Positions 8,252-15,598 are shown, numbered from the stretch's first letter. The stretch: 22,420 nucleotides of DNA from an uncultured Coprococcus sp. (GCA_900557435.1 USSH01000007.1:1-22420); one strand, 5' to 3'. Numbers and translations: made by a program. The notes: a model not told the origin generated them from the letters alone.

Positions 8252-9109
8252 CTATCGAAATTTCTTCACATGCTCCGATATAAACCGAAACAGCTCGATA
8301 TTGACCTTCTCATTCTTCTCCTCCGCCTCAAGATACTCCGGAATCGGAATATCCGTCTGAATCTCTCCGCATATATCAATACCCAATATTCTTGAATGTC
8401 TTATATCACTGGCATATCTTTCATCATTACGACAAGCGTCAGAATTTTTTTCTTCACCCTGACCGCCAAGAAAGACACCGAGCAGGCGTTCAAGTCCATC
8501 GATTGACATATCCCCCTGACTCCAGTTCGTCTCCGTGTACTCTGTTCCGAGGACATCTTTGTCTATAGATATGTACAGAGGCAGATCTGTTCTAATAAGT
8601 TTCAGCTTATTCTCAAGCAGATCACCATGCAGGTCTTCGGCGGAAAATGTCAACAATCTTCCGCCCTGACTCCCACTATAACTTTCCAAAGTCTGCTCTA
8701 TATCTGACTCCGGCGGTCCCACTATCACAAGCTGCCTGAGGTTTTTATTCTGACTCAAAGCCTGTCCCGCCCAGTCTCCGCAGCTCATCATTTCTGGAAC
8801 CATCGGTATCTGCATGTCTGTATGATGATCATACATAACCAGCCCAAATGGCTCATTTATATGATCTGTTATAATCTTCGTTATATAATGATAATTTCCT
8901 GAATCGATATAATGTATACCCTGGATTCCGTACGGTTCTATCCTGCCCCATATTTTTTCATATGCATTTTTTGAACAATACATATCTGTCTCTTGTATAT
9001 CAGAGCAATCTATATATCTGAATCTGTCTATATCTTTTATATCCTCATCACAATATACGTGTGTAAAATCCAGGATCAGATTCTCATTTTTCACCTTGCT
9101 GTCACCCAT
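8252..9109 (-). CDS. Arginase/agmatinase-superfamily protein (ureohydrolase)
   Basis: The start chosen is the ATG at 9109 (285 residues, MGDSKVKN), with TAGGAG 7 bases upstream; a TTG two codons earlier is less likely. All six Mn-ligand positions of ureohydrolases can be matched: His in GNYH (H74), the DHHTD cluster (D94, H96, D98), and SIDKDV (D183, D185). The usual GGDHS is here SGNYHYI and DAHxD is DHHTD, so it belongs to a divergent branch common in Firmicutes. Such enzymes cleave guanidino groups from arginine, agmatine or formiminoglutamate, releasing urea or formamide. The substrate of this one is not predictable, and no arginine or polyamine genes are adjacent. It appears to be a single-gene unit. 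Confidence 0.85.
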   Translation of the reverse strand: MGDSKVKNENLILDFTHVYCDEDIKDIDRFRYIDCSDIQETDMYCSKNAYEKIWGRIEPYGIQGIHYIDSGNYHYITKIITDHINEPFGLVMYDHHTDMQIPMVPEMMSCGDWAGQALSQNKNLRQLVIVGPPESDIEQTLESYSGSQGGRLLTFSAEDLHGDLLENKLKLIRTDLPLYISIDKDVLGTEYTETNWSQGDMSIDGLERLLGVFLGGQGEEKNSDACRNDERYASDIRHSRILGIDICGEIQTDIPIPEYLEAEEKNEKVNIELFRFISEHVKKFR

Positions 9110-9129
9110 ACACAAACTCCTACATATTT

Positions 9130-9160
9130 AACATACAAAATAATCTCACACCGATGTCAA
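9130..9160 (-). promoter_or_regulatory. Probable promoter of the arginase-like gene
   Basis: A consensus -35 TTGACA (9155-9160, minus strand) is followed after 19 bases by TATGTT (9130-9135), 20 bases before the ATG. The spacing is long, so it may be weak or regulated. It lies after the terminator of the preceding unit, which supports an independent transcript. Confidence 0.45.
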
Positions 9161-9182
9161 TATTTTACTACTAAACACGATC

Positions 9183-9226
9183 TCAATACAAAATCGCCCG
9201 ACTGTATTCTAACACAACCGGGCGAT
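9183..9226 (-). terminator. Intrinsic terminator of the TAXI-gltS-small-protein unit
   Basis: ATCGCCCG (9193-9200) pairs perfectly with CGGGCGAT (9219-9226), with a further TGT/ACA pairing inside the loop. On the minus strand the stem is followed by TTTTGTATT. It begins 8 bases after the stop codon of the small gene at 9235. Confidence 0.88.
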
Positions 9227-9234
9227 CTTAATCA

Positions 9235-9441
9235 CTATTTGTCTTTCTTTTTCCTTATGTGGATCTCAGGGATTGCCACCGTGTCATATGTCACAGACGA
9301 GTCATCCTCACCCACATTATCCTCATTGTCATCATGGCTCTTTGTGTTCACCTCAGGAATAGCCAGATTGTCAAATGACATGTTGAATCTGTGATGCTCT
9401 TTATGCTGTTCTTTTTGCTTTTCTTTATTTTTTTCTCTCAT
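9235..9441 (-). CDS. Small highly charged protein with duplicated AIPE motif, downstream of gltS
   Basis: This 68-residue protein has no recognisable family. It begins 15 bases after the gltS stop. Its ribosome binding site (AGGGGG) overlaps that stop, which strongly suggests translation and co-transcription. Residues 1-18 are a Lys/Glu/His-rich helix-prone segment. Then the pattern x-x-AIPE[V/I] occurs twice (DNLAIPEV and DTVAIPEI), separated by an acidic Asp/Glu/Asn-rich spacer, and the end is RKKKDK. There is no signal peptide or membrane segment, so it is probably cytoplasmic. The two motif blocks also align at DNA level (9259-9294 and 9346-9381, 25 of 36 bases identical). It could be a GltS partner or regulator. 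That is inference from position only. Confidence 0.75.
   Translation of the reverse strand: MREKNKEKQKEQHKEHHRFNMSFDNLAIPEVNTKSHDDNEDNVGEDDSSVTYDTVAIPEIHIRKKKDK
9259..9381. repeat. Degenerate 36-bp internal duplication in the small gltS-linked gene
   Basis: Blocks 9259-9294 and 9346-9381 share 25 of 36 bases and encode the two AIPE peptide motifs in the same frame, 29 codons apart. Third-position differences suggest an old duplication retained by selection on the peptide. Confidence 0.65.
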
Positions 9442-9456
9442 AGTTGGTTATACCCC

Positions 9457-10644
9457 CTAAAGTATGTTTATGAAAAATGTAATTACCAGGCTGTTCAGGA
9501 AGTCAGCAAATAAACTTCCTATAAGTGGAATTATCAGATATGCCTTGACCGAAGGAACATAGCGGTCACATATAGCCTGCATGTTCGCCATGGCATTTGG
9601 CGTTGCTCCCATACCGAATCCGCATGTTCCGGCGGACAAAACCGCCGCATCGTAATCCCTGCCCATCACGTTGAACACAACAAAATATGTGAACAGCATC
9701 ATGAGTATGAGCTGTGCCGAGAGCAGTATGATAAGCGGAAGTGCAAGCTCTGCAAGCTGCCACAGCTTCAGGGTTATCATCGCCATTCCAAGGAAAAGCG
9801 ACAGGCAGATACCACCAAGGTTGTTGATCTCACCCATGTATATATCAAACTTACCGGAATACTCTCCGATATTTCTGATGACCGCAGCCGCGATCATCGC
9901 ACCTATATATATAGGAAATGTAAGTCCTGTCTTTGTGAGGAGTTCCGATATGATGGTTCCTATTCCTACTGCTATGATGAGCTGAAACACTGCTGCCGCA
10001 TACATATTGGTATGACGCTCATGTTTCTTCTCATCCTCAACCAGTATACTGTCGTCCTCGGCAACTGCAGTGTCCAAAAGTTTCTTCCTGTCTATGAGTC
10101 TCTTGCCTATAGGTCCGCCTATAAGACTTCCTGCGATAAGTCCAAATGTTGCCGCAGCCGTGCATATAGTGGTTGCCCCCTTGACATCAAAATCCTCCAG
10201 CACCGGGCCAAACGCTCCTGCAGTTCCATGACCACCTACCATAGGTATAGATCCCGTGCAGAGTCCAACAAGCGGATCAAGATGCAGCAGCTTACTCACC
10301 CCGAGTGCCAGAAAATTCTGAAACACTATGAGCACCACAACCAGTCCAAGGAATATGAACAACGATTTTCCTCCGCTCTTCAGCACCTTAAGATTTGCCT
10401 GGAATCCAACTGATGTGAAGAAGAATACCATGCACACCTCTCTCAGCGTGTCGTCAAATGTAAATTCTGCTATGCCAAGACTGTAACACACACATGTCAG
10501 GACTGCGAAAAGCAGACCTCCTATGACCGGCGCCGGTATGCAAAATTTCTCCAGGAAATTAATTCTTTTCTTTAAAAACTGTCCCAATACAAGTACCAGA
10601 ACTGACACCGCCAGTGTCTGATACATATCTATCTGTATCTCCAT
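9457..10644 (-). CDS. gltS: Sodium/glutamate symporter GltS
   Basis: This 395-residue protein is close to Escherichia coli GltS (about 401) and hydrophobic in two inverted halves. The two conserved Gly-rich re-entrant loops are present: GSIPMVGGHGTAGAFGP in the first half and CGFGMGATPNAMANM in the second. The halves are split by a charged cytoplasmic loop (about 180-212, KKLLDTAVAEDD to KKHERH). GltS imports L-glutamate with Na+ across the cytoplasmic membrane. The start has GAGAGG upstream and a TATAAT at 10665-10670 that might give a very short leader. The upstream neighbour is a TAXI solute-binding lipoprotein, a family with glutamate-binding members, and a small charged protein follows immediately. 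Confidence 0.96.
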   Translation of the reverse strand: MEIQIDMYQTLAVSVLVLVLGQFLKKRINFLEKFCIPAPVIGGLLFAVLTCVCYSLGIAEFTFDDTLREVCMVFFFTSVGFQANLKVLKSGGKSLFIFLGLVVVLIVFQNFLALGVSKLLHLDPLVGLCTGSIPMVGGHGTAGAFGPVLEDFDVKGATTICTAAATFGLIAGSLIGGPIGKRLIDRKKLLDTAVAEDDSILVEDEKKHERHTNMYAAAVFQLIIAVGIGTIISELLTKTGLTFPIYIGAMIAAAVIRNIGEYSGKFDIYMGEINNLGGICLSLFLGMAMITLKLWQLAELALPLIILLSAQLILMMLFTYFVVFNVMGRDYDAAVLSAGTCGFGMGATPNAMANMQAICDRYVPSVKAYLIIPLIGSLFADFLNSLVITFFINIL

Positions 10645-10664
10645 GTAAGACCTCTCTTATCTAT

Positions 10665-10756
10665 ATTATATACACATGCAGACATCCGTGATCAGATACC
10701 ATTTCACCCAATATCATCTGCATATATTCTTTTCCGCATTCAGTATATTTATTATC
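10665..10756 (-). promoter_or_regulatory. Spacer between the TAXI gene and gltS with structured leader and possible -10
   Basis: The 124-base gap holds a perfect TATAAT (10665-10670, minus strand) without a clear -35. It also has a long-range 7-base inverted repeat ATGCAGA/TCTGCAT enclosing a GATA/TATC pair. This might be an internal promoter or an mRNA structure that sets the TAXI:GltS ratio. No known riboswitch class was recognised. Confidence 0.25.
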
Positions 10757-10768
10757 ATCAGCTGACAA

Positions 10769-11746
10769 CTACTGTTCAGCCGGGATCTCTATCCCTTTTT
10801 TCTGATAATAAGCTTTCGCACCATCATGAAATGGGATGGTTACGTTCTTCACAGCCTCACTCTCGTCGATCTGGAAAGTGAGTGGTATGGAATACTGTAT
10901 ATCCTGCGAATGTTCAAAGAGAAGTCCTGTGAGCTCCTCCACTATTTCCTCATCCATATCGTCCCTTGCAAGAAGCACCGCTCTGACTCCAAGAGTCTCA
11001 ACGTCCTGCTCCTGGCCTTCGTATGTTCCCACCGGTATGGTGTAATCTGTATAGAAACCATACACAGATTTCAGTCTGTCCCTGCATTTATCATCTATTC
11101 CGATAAGCTTCACATCACACTCTTTAGACAGCTCCTCGATCACTGAAGTCTGTATACCTGCTGTACAGAAGAATGCATCTATCTGGCCTGATTTGAGTTC
11201 ATTTGCCGCATCCACATAATCGAGATTTACTGTGTCTACAAGGGATTCCACAAGACCTGTCATCTTAAGTATCTGCTCTGCATTTCTCTGGGTTCCTGAT
11301 TCTTCCTCGCCAACGGAAACTTTCTTGCCCTGAAGATCATCCAGGCTGTCTATGCCTGAGTCAGCCCTCACCACGATCTGACACGCCTCAGTGTACAGAC
11401 TGGCAACCGCCGAGTAACCACGATACCGCTTCTTATCTGTGACCCCTGTTCCATTGTAGGCTGCATCCACCAGATCTGCCTGTGCTATAGCCATATCAAT
11501 ATACCCATCTGACAGGAGTCTTATATTCGCTGTAGATCCCGCAGTCGCCTTTACTTCAAATTCAAGATCTTCGTCCGCTGCCACTGCCATCTGTGCAAAT
11601 GCATTTGAGAAGGCATAATACCCACCGCCAACTCCCGCTGCACCAAGCTTCACGGATCTGCTGCCCGCTCCACACCCGGCAAGGGAGAGCGTCATCAGCA
11701 TGGCTGCCCCCGCTGCAGCCAATCTTTTTATCTTTTTCAGTTTCAT
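10769..11746 (-). CDS. TAXI-family TRAP-type solute-binding lipoprotein
   Basis: The start is the ATG at 11746 (325 residues), because AAGGAGG sits 7 bases upstream; upstream in-frame codons are untranslated. The first 24 residues form a lipoprotein signal (MKLKKIKRLA, hydrophobic core, then LSLAGC with Cys25 as lipid anchor). The mature part has the TAXI hallmarks: LGAAGVGGGYYAFSNAFAQM near the start, TAGSTANIRLLSDGYIDMAIAQ, and SVGEEESGTQRNAEQIL. TAXI proteins capture small carboxylates outside the cell and normally deliver them to TRAP membrane subunits. None is encoded here. Instead the next gene is gltS. A Thermus TAXI protein was reported with bound glutamate/glutamine, so a glutamate-like ligand is reasonable but not proven. 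Confidence 0.92.
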   Translation of the reverse strand: MKLKKIKRLAAAGAAMLMTLSLAGCGAGSRSVKLGAAGVGGGYYAFSNAFAQMAVAADEDLEFEVKATAGSTANIRLLSDGYIDMAIAQADLVDAAYNGTGVTDKKRYRGYSAVASLYTEACQIVVRADSGIDSLDDLQGKKVSVGEEESGTQRNAEQILKMTGLVESLVDTVNLDYVDAANELKSGQIDAFFCTAGIQTSVIEELSKECDVKLIGIDDKCRDRLKSVYGFYTDYTIPVGTYEGQEQDVETLGVRAVLLARDDMDEEIVEELTGLLFEHSQDIQYSIPLTFQIDESEAVKNVTIPFHDGAKAYYQKKGIEIPAEQ

Positions 11747-11828
11747 TTTTTTCCTCCTTATGTGACTTGGCGAAAGATCTTTCTCTTCGCTATTGCCACC
11801 ACCATACAACAATCGCGTATAACACGAA

Positions 11829-11851
11829 ATAAAGGGCTTATCGCCCTTTAT
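11829..11851 (-). terminator. Hairpin between the LRR remnant and the TAXI gene
   Basis: ATAAAGGGC (11829-11837) pairs perfectly with GCCCTTTAT (11843-11851) over a 5-base loop. On the minus strand it is followed by TTCGTGTT, so the U-tract is short. It most likely ends upstream transcription, but it lies 83 bases before the TAXI start and could act as a leader attenuator. No convincing TAXI promoter was found in 11852-11977. Confidence 0.6.
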
Positions 11852-11977
11852 TATCGCCGTCCATATACCATGTACATCATTATTGTTATTTTACAACTAT
11901 ATCTAACAAAATGATATGGATAATTGTCTTTTGTATCTATAAAATCATCCTGAATCCGTCTATGAGAGCTATATTAT

Positions 11978-12158
11978 TTACTTTTTTATAATTTTTACGC
12001 CCTTATCTGCATCAATAATGCCGCCCTTCGCTGTAAGCTTTTTATTCTTTCTGACATCCAGCTTATCTTCATCTTTTTGTTCTTACTCACATCAAGTCTG
12101 GTTATCTTGTTGCCTGAACATACAAGATTTTCAAGCTCAGGATTCTTACAAAGTGACT
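11978..12158 (-). pseudogene. Decayed C-terminal remnant of a leucine-rich-repeat surface protein
   Basis: Right after the stop of the lipoprotein gene, the minus strand encodes SLCKNPELENLVCSGNKI and TRLDVSKNKK, the BspA/internalin-like LRR pattern (LxCSGNxIxxLDVSKN). Reading must then shift frame near 12065 to give DKLDVRKNKKLTAKGG and a Lys-rich end (KGVKIIKK) that stops at 11978. There is no start codon or ribosome binding site, the frame is broken, and one LRR unit is too short, pointing to a deletion plus frameshift. The rest of the gene is absent, so this is probably the scar of a lost LRR gene whose upstream part was replaced by the present lipoprotein locus. Confidence 0.65.
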
Positions 12159-12860
12159 TTACCACTCGTACACCTCTACTTCTAACCCCCACGTGCTGAA
12201 CAGTGAATCCGCAGCCTCCTCCACAGTCTGACCATCAGGGAGTGCCATGTAACTTCCACTCACGCTCACTATTCCGTCACCACAGTTACTATAGGCTATC
12301 CACAGTGCACATTCCTCCCCAGCTGGAATCACCCACACCTGATCCAGCACCGGTTCACTTACTACATACGCCTGATCATACCTAAGTATTGATGAGGCCG
12401 CCAATGCACTCGCTCCCCCAGCGCTGGCGGTCACATAATTTCCAAATGCCAAGCATGCATTTTTTTCAACACGGTCTCTGGCCGTATCGGACAGGGACGT
12501 TTCACCATCAGTCTGCCCCATAATGAATTTTGCTGCTTTATCCGAGATTATCACAACTGCAATCTTGCCACTTGTGTCGGCTATATTATCACCCCAGTCA
12601 CTTGCGACTTCAGCAATCTCGTCACTTCCGCCCATTACCTTTATATAAGCTTCATCATTTGCAAGTTCGTTCACCGAAGCCGCCACATCCAGGGCAGTCT
12701 CCTTGAACCACTCCTCATCCGGTGTATTGACCTTGAACTTTCCTTGACTCTCTATACCCGATTTGGTTCTATCTGTTTTATCACTGCTTACTACTGATGA
12801 ACATCCCGCAAGTCCCACCAGTGCCGCAAGCACACATATCACAATTCCTGTCTTTTTCAT
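12159..12860 (-). CDS. Secreted lipoprotein of unknown function
   Basis: I start at the ATG at 12860 (233 residues), with AAAGGGG 11 bases upstream; the longer frame to 12944 lacks a site. The N-terminus MKKTGIVICVLAALVGLAGC is a clear lipoprotein signal (lipobox GLAGC, Cys20). A short Ser/Lys/Asp-rich linker follows, then a globular region starting at NTPDEEWFKETALDVAASVNELA, with mixed alpha/beta character and no repeats. It ends in TWGLEVEVYEW. I do not recognise the family. It is probably anchored on the outer face of the membrane. A weak promoter (TTGTGT at 12992-12997, TATTAT at 12968-12973, 18-base spacing) lies upstream. Downstream is the LRR remnant, whose first codons overlap the region of its stop. 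Confidence 0.75.
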   Translation of the reverse strand: MKKTGIVICVLAALVGLAGCSSVVSSDKTDRTKSGIESQGKFKVNTPDEEWFKETALDVAASVNELANDEAYIKVMGGSDEIAEVASDWGDNIADTSGKIAVVIISDKAAKFIMGQTDGETSLSDTARDRVEKNACLAFGNYVTASAGGASALAASSILRYDQAYVVSEPVLDQVWVIPAGEECALWIAYSNCGDGIVSVSGSYMALPDGQTVEEAADSLFSTWGLEVEVYEW

Positions 12861-13194
12861 ATTCCATTTACCCCTTTTTTCTCGGTATAAGCCCATTTTT
12901 AATGTCTTATTATATAAAGAAACATTCTCCCATATTTTTCTCAAGTATCCATATCCTCGATTTGTCTATAATACAATAACTCCATACATTTACACAACCG
13001 TTTAAAACCTAAATAATCTTTTTTCTGCCCGTAGGGTATTTGTAGTGAGTCCTGCAATATATAGTGTGTATGACAAACAAATAACACTGATGTGTTATTA
13101 CCTAAAACGTAAAAAGGAAATCCTGTGGTGGCTTGAAAACGACAATGACCACCCGTCCGGATATTCAATGGATATTACATCTTAACTCTACTTT
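12861..13194. other. Gap between the unknown lipoprotein and the Nudix gene
   Basis: These 334 bases hold the putative lipoprotein promoter and a hairpin at 13080-13099. A doubtful 46-codon plus-strand frame at 13045-13185 starts with GTG and has AGGG 8 bases upstream. It reads YYLKRKKEILWWLENDNDH in its middle. It may be a remnant rather than a gene. Nothing else is apparent. Confidence 0.45.
13080..13099 (-). terminator. Possible terminator of the Nudix gene
   Basis: AATAACAC-TGAT-GTGTTATT is a perfect 8-base stem with a 4-base loop, about 95 bases downstream of the Nudix stop. On the minus strand it is followed by TGTTTGTC. The stem is AT-rich, so terminator strength is doubtful. Confidence 0.35.
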
Positions 13195-14085
13195 TCACTT
13201 AAACACTTCCTGTCCGTGCTCTTTAAAGTATACCATCATCTCATGTGTGAGACTCAGGTGCTCCGGATAGTCTGGAATATCATCACGGTTCACCCACTCT
13301 CCGGTTGCAAGCTCCTGTCTGTCTATGGTCAGATGTCCGTCACCGCCCTCCGGTATGTCTGCCTGACAGAAATAACCCATGAGAAGATTGCTGTCATAGC
13401 CCCATGGCTGTGACTTGTAATAAGTGATATTCTTAACGCTGATGCCGACCTCCTCCATGACCTCCCGTCTGACGGTCTGCTCAGCGCTCTCCCCTATCTC
13501 GGTAAATCCCGCTATCAGGGCATATCTCTTGTACTCCCTGCCCGCATATGTGGTAAGTATGATCCTGTCGCCGTCGATCACACCCACTATGACAGCAGGA
13601 GCTATGACTGGAAATATCAGCCTGCCGCATGACGGACATCTGAGCATCCTCTCTTTCTCATCATGAACAGTTCTCTCTCCACAGGCACCACAGAACCTGT
13701 TGGTCCTGTACCAAAGTGACAGATGCCAGCCTGTCGCCGCCGCAAGAACCGCAGTCTTCGGATGGCAAGCCCTTGTCTTATACATGCTTCGGTATTCATA
13801 GCCCGGGGCAGCAAGTCTGTTATCTCCATTCCACATAAAATATGCGGTATCATCTATTGAAAAGAGATAAACCAGATCCTCTATTTTTCTGCCACATCCA
13901 GTTATTTTCTTCAGTTCACCGTACGTCATAAACACCAGCCGGTTCTCATCGTCCATCACCCTTGCAAATATCATTTTCTCAGAAAAAGAGAGAACCATAT
14001 CGTGATCCTCTGGTTCTCTCCTGTTACTATATTGATTATTAAACCTCTGTGGTTCTATATCCTGTATCATGTCTGTATTCTCCAT
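13195..14085 (-). CDS. nudC: NudC-type NAD(+) diphosphatase (Nudix hydrolase)
   Basis: This protein of 296 residues has the NudC layout: an N-terminal domain, a four-Cys zinc ribbon (C132, C135, C150, C153 in CGAC and CPSC), and a C-terminal Nudix domain. The Nudix box GX5EX7REUXEEXGU is complete at 193-215, with catalytic E208, E211 and E212. The NADH-family signature SQPW is present (225-228) but continues GYDSNLL rather than PFPxS. Such enzymes split NAD(H) to NMN(H) plus AMP, and some remove NAD caps from RNA. The start is uncertain: ATG at 14085 has only a weak site, whereas the Met codon at 14070 has GGAG about 10 bases upstream. Apparently monocistronic. Confidence 0.9.
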   Translation of the reverse strand: MENTDMIQDIEPQRFNNQYSNRREPEDHDMVLSFSEKMIFARVMDDENRLVFMTYGELKKITGCGRKIEDLVYLFSIDDTAYFMWNGDNRLAAPGYEYRSMYKTRACHPKTAVLAAATGWHLSLWYRTNRFCGACGERTVHDEKERMLRCPSCGRLIFPVIAPAVIVGVIDGDRIILTTYAGREYKRYALIAGFTEIGESAEQTVRREVMEEVGISVKNITYYKSQPWGYDSNLLMGYFCQADIPEGGDGHLTIDRQELATGEWVNRDDIPDYPEHLSLTHEMMVYFKEHGQEVFK

Positions 14086-14104
14086 CTTACTCTATTGTAT
14101 TCCG

Positions 14105-14288
14105 ATATCAGAACACATCGTTATAATATTTTGACAAATATTCCTATAAATTTCTGTTCTGATATACTTTATGCTCCAATGAAAAACACATTTGCAACAG
14201 CACGCTCTGTAACTAATATATCAATATTTCTTCATACGCTTTACAAATTAGCGGTATGAAGCTGTGCATGTAAAGTATCATCAGAACA
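14105..14288. repeat. Repeated ATCAGAACA motifs upstream of the Nudix gene, with 11-bp inverted repeat
   Basis: ATATCAGAACA (14105-14115) and TGTTCTGATAT (14155-14165) are perfect 11-base inverted arms 39 bases apart, just upstream of the Nudix start. A third copy, ATCAGAACA, lies at 14280-14288. The sequence between the arms is AT-rich. These could be operator sites for a regulator, or ends of a tiny repeat element. Confidence 0.5.
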
Positions 14289-14336
14289 TATAATACAACT
14301 AGGATTATACATATAATACCCGGAATTGACAACATA

Positions 14337-14472
14337 CTATGGCTCTTCATACCCCTGTAAAACACAGAAGATCTTCTCATCTCCGTTCATCTCGCTGGCT
14401 TTCTTTCTGAAGTAGCTGTATCCGCTTTATTCTGATAGACACTTCCAGCGTGCAGGCAATAAACAACTCCTC
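14337..14472 (-). pseudogene. Possible remnant of a small gene
   Basis: On the minus strand, 14426 to 14337 reads SGYSYFRKKASEM, then NGDEKIFCVLQGYEEP and a stop, which looks like a genuine protein end. In a neighbouring frame, just upstream, EELFIACTLEVSIRI begins at about 14472. Joining the two needs one frameshift, and an in-frame TAA separates the second part from its own upstream frame. I do not recognise the family. It could be chance, but the composition is protein-like. Confidence 0.35.
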
Positions 14473-14535
14473 TATTCTACACTTTTTTCACCGGGCTTCT
14501 ATATATCGCAGCGCGATATACAGCAACACTTTCTG

Positions 14536-15585
14536 TTATACCGCTATCACAAAGCATTTCTCCTGACTGTCAAGTTCTGCCGCTCTGCCCCTGTCTCTTG
14601 CACTTGTGATATATATGACCTTTGCAAAGCGTTCTATGGTGTTGTGCCTTATTATATGATCCACCACACTGTACTCGCCACCGGAGGCGACTGTCCCAAG
14701 CAGCTCCTGAAGCATTACATCATACTCAGAATACTCAAATACATCTCTATGAACAACCTTTGTCTGCGCCGTGTTCATTCTGTACACCGTATGCCCGGTC
14801 GCCGACTGCATGAGTTCCTTGCTGATCGTTGCCACAGCCTCTATGATCTTCTTATTCTCCATTTTATCATTCGTAGAAGAATAATCAAATGCCAGCATGG
14901 TTGACATATCATTAGGTCTGTCAAACTCTTTGACCATAATATCATCAAATTTTGCAGACATCTTCCAGTGAATCTGCTTTATGCTGTCACCTATGACATA
15001 TTTTCTGATCTGCAGTATCTCAGAAACATCATTACCTTTAATATGCTTATAATTGACGTCGCTGTCACTGGACTTATTACCCTCAAACTCCTGCAGTACT
15101 TCTTCCGATTCATCAGGATATTGATAGAAATAACAGTCCCCATGTGGTCTCAGCTTCTTTGCTGTGATTCCCATCCAGTCATATACCTTTATCCCGAATA
15201 TATCAATGTTGATTCGTCCACAGTATTTGCTTCCTATCGGGACTTCGTAGGTGCTTGTCTTTTTTGCTCCGACCGAGCAATCCACAGTCGCATTACAATC
15301 TGATGCAAATACAACATTCTGGCATCCAAATACAACCCTGACATGAGGTGCCGGAAATACTGAACTGTTCTCAACGCACAATTGGAGCTGTCTGTCCTCC
15401 GAAAGCTCATTCAGTATCGTAAAGCTTATCTTTATCTTCTTTGCTACAAACAGATTGATAATAGCTGATATGAGCCAGGCTCCAATTACCGCTGCCGCAA
15501 TCCATAAAGTATACAGATTATTTGTCCATATGTACGCCAAAAGGAGCAGTATAACTATTATTATGTATTCTATTTTAGTTCTCAT
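14536..15585 (-). CDS. DUF58 membrane-associated protein
   Basis: This 349-residue protein has two N-terminal membrane helices (about 5-19 and 25-47), then a beta-rich extension, then the DUF58 domain. The family signature is clear: GNDVSEILQIRKY, GD at 199-200, then IHWKMSAK with W207. The C-terminal part resembles a von Willebrand A-like fold (MLAFDYSS). DUF58 proteins occur with MoxR ATPases and transglutaminase-like membrane proteins, and are thought to act with MoxR in assembling or maturing proteins; the biochemical role is not settled. Its ribosome binding site (GGAGAGG) overlaps the stop of the transglutaminase-like gene, showing translational coupling. It is the last gene of the operon. 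Confidence 0.92.
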   Translation of the reverse strand: MRTKIEYIIIVILLLLAYIWTNNLYTLWIAAAVIGAWLISAIINLFVAKKIKISFTILNELSEDRQLQLCVENSSVFPAPHVRVVFGCQNVVFASDCNATVDCSVGAKKTSTYEVPIGSKYCGRINIDIFGIKVYDWMGITAKKLRPHGDCYFYQYPDESEEVLQEFEGNKSSDSDVNYKHIKGNDVSEILQIRKYVIGDSIKQIHWKMSAKFDDIMVKEFDRPNDMSTMLAFDYSSTNDKMENKKIIEAVATISKELMQSATGHTVYRMNTAQTKVVHRDVFEYSEYDVMLQELLGTVASGGEYSVVDHIIRHNTIERFAKVIYITSARDRGRAAELDSQEKCFVIAV

Positions 15586-15598
15586 ATCTATACCTCTC

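Larger units (their letters stand above)
14086..14535. other. 450-base gap with inverted repeats and a broken small gene
   Basis: No intact gene is visible. Besides the ATCAGAACA repeats there is CTTCATAC/GTATGAAG (14230-14237 and 14254-14261), an inverted repeat with a bulged GC extension. TATATCGC/GCGATATA (14502-14509 and 14513-14520) forms a tight hairpin directly after the DUF58 gene and might end the operon, although no T-run follows. Between them lies a coding remnant (14337-14472). Confidence 0.6.

Noticed and set aside
11747..11812. 22-codon N-terminal extension of the TAXI protein
   Set aside because: It would bury the lipoprotein signal; AAGGAGG sits just before the internal ATG at 11746.
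12941..13168. Minus-strand 75-codon frame between nudC and the lipoprotein gene
   Set aside because: No ribosome binding site, no protein-like composition, and it overlaps the putative lipoprotein promoter and the hairpin.
14105..14165. 61-bp element with 11-bp inverted ends as a miniature transposon
   Set aside because: No target-site duplication is evident and a single copy in the window cannot support mobility; kept only as a repeat.
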